From NCBI RefSeq assembly GCF_016916835.1, contig NZ_JAFFIX010000001.1:248001-312000 (forward strand): a stretch of DNA of 64,000 bases, read 5' to 3'. A program made the translations under genes and the position numbers. Below are positions 63,242 through 64,000 of this stretch, piece after piece. This stretch comes from Actinacidiphila bryophytorum. GTDB lineage: Bacteria > Actinomycetota > Actinomycetes > Streptomycetales > Streptomycetaceae. The notes beneath the pieces were generated by a model. It was not told the origin of the DNA, ran no database searches, and saw only the letters and a list, made by a program, of their open reading frames with translations. Every line of letters begins with the position of its first letter. Positions within the stretch are counted from its first letter, which is position 1.

Positions 63242-64000
63242 CGCCGGGGCAGGCCCTGGGGCGGTGTCCAGCACCCGGCGCAGCTCCACGTCGGCCTCCT
63301 CGGCGTCCCGGACGGCCAGCAGTGTCGCGAGTACGGCGATACGGGCCTGCCCCGGCTTGAGGGTGCCGGTCAGCAGGGCGCCGGCCGCGGCCAGGTCCAC
63401 GGCGCCGCCGCCGGTGTAGAGCGGTGCCACGGCGCCGGCCGCGACCCGGGTGCTGACCGCGACCTTGACCCCGGACGCGACGGCCCGGCGCACGGCGTCG
63501 GCGATCTCCGGGTTCGCGTTGCCCGCGCCGGTGCCGACCAGCACGATGCCGCGGGCGCCGGCGGCGACGGCGGCGTCGAAGAGCACCGCGTCGGCGTCGC
63601 TGTGGTGCATGACGATGTCCACCCGGGCCGCCACCGCGGTGTCGCGCTCCGGCAGCGGCAGCGGCGCCCTGCGCGGCTGCCGGCGCGCCCAGCTCACCCG
63701 GCCGAACTCGACCCGGCCCAGCGGCTGCCCGTCGGGGGCGCCGAAGGCCCGCGCGTCGACGGTGTGCCGCTTGACGGTGCCGCGGGCGGCGAAGACCTGG
63801 CCGGCGAAGACGATGACGGCGCCGATGTCCCGGCCGGAGACGGCCGTCAGCAGTGCGTCGTAGAGGTTGCCCGCCGCGTCCCCGTCCGCCGCGTCCAGCG
63901 GCTGCTGGGCGCCGGTGAAGACCACCGGGCGCCGGTCGCCGTGGAAGAGGTCGACGAAGAAGGCGGACTCCTCCAGCGTGTCGGTGCCGTGGGTGACCAC
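63206..64000 (-). CDS. L-asparaginase (type I/II fold), C-terminal part, cut by window end
   Basis: The last 264 residues of an asparaginase; the N-terminus with the first catalytic threonine lies beyond 64000. VVTHGTDTLEESA is the second active-site motif (Thr-Asp pair), FTGAQQPLDAADGDAAGNLYDAL the substrate-binding continuation and VKVAVSTRVAAGAVAPLYTGGG the C-terminal domain. It hydrolyses asparagine to aspartate and ammonia. It ends in a convergent 36-bp overlap with the small membrane protein gene, so one of the two 3' ends may be extended in error or both are real. Confidence 0.88.
   Translation of the reverse strand: MVTHGTDTLEESAFFVDLFHGDRRPVVFTGAQQPLDAADGDAAGNLYDALLTAVSGRDIGAVIVFAGQVFAARGTVKRHTVDARAFGAPDGQPLGRVEFGRVSWARRQPRRAPLPLPERDTAVAARVDIVMHHSDADAVLFDAAVAAGARGIVLVGTGAGNANPEIADAVRRAVASGVKVAVSTRVAAGAVAPLYTGGGAVDLAAAGALLTGTLKPGQARIAVLATLLAVRDAEEADVELRRVLDTAPGPAPASELYLVDGVGH

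Overview
The window is high-GC DNA (well above 70 % in most genes) with GTG starts, GGAGG-type ribosome sites, ATGA stop/start overlaps and actinomycete-only families (GlnX, PknG, F420-dependent oxidoreductase, group II truncated globin, DUF2637/Spd transfer proteins). It is best explained as a chromosomal segment of a Streptomyces or close relative in the Streptomycetaceae.

Positions 1 to about 5,600 are the right part of an integrated actinomycete integrative and conjugative element of the pSAM2 type. All genes read leftwards: a zinc-finger-like peptide, an SpdD-like membrane protein, a short mobile-element transfer protein, a DUF2637/SpdB-like membrane protein, an FtsK/Tra double-strand DNA translocase, a small conserved protein and a GntR/KorSA-like repressor. 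Three copies of one 14-bp palindromic box lie in the two control regions. Integrase, excisionase and replication genes would lie left of position 1. Beyond the repressor come an F420-dependent oxidoreductase, a 515-bp non-coding stretch with a 148-bp nested inverted repeat, and an AT-rich beta-flower-like gene. I could not find a tRNA or att core marking the right border.

Positions 5,876 to 17,405 hold core genes: the ribosome ABC-F factor EttA, a hotdog thioesterase and a conserved protein as an overlapping operon; a MacB-like ABC ATPase with two very large FtsX permeases; a truncated globin; and a protein-isoaspartate-methyltransferase-like enzyme.

Positions 17,417 to 27,747 are the most interesting block. 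Seven leftward genes run glnX, glnH, a coiled-coil protein, pknG, a PP2C phosphatase, a VWA protein and a zinc-ribbon FHA protein. This joins the amino-acid sensing set known from mycobacteria (GlnH, GlnX, PknG) to a VWA/PP2C/kinase set resembling the TerY-P triad, so sensing, phosphorylation, dephosphorylation and phosphopeptide reading could share one transcript.

Positions 27,973 to 34,871 form a sugar cluster: BadF-type kinase, GH4 glycosidase, two ABC permeases, a binding lipoprotein and a ROK regulator with a perfect palindrome in front of it. Then follow MscS, an HNH protein, aminopeptidase N, an AAC(2')-I type aminoglycoside acetyltransferase, a divergent MFS/MarR pair, 4-alpha-glucanotransferase, an ABC/FtsX exporter, a secreted subtilase, an AbiEi-like protein, a second aminopeptidase N, a DsbA-family protein, a VOC protein, BioY, RpiB, a Nei-like glycosylase, an Eis-like acetyltransferase, a SpoIIE-type phosphatase, a small membrane protein and the C-terminal part of an asparaginase cut by the window end.

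Three intergenic regions (42.6, 48.8 and 58.7 kb) carry members of one long inverted-repeat family; the 42.6-kb copy is a 276-bp hairpin whose four perfect stem blocks are exactly in register. No rRNA, tRNA, CRISPR array or insertion sequence was recognised.
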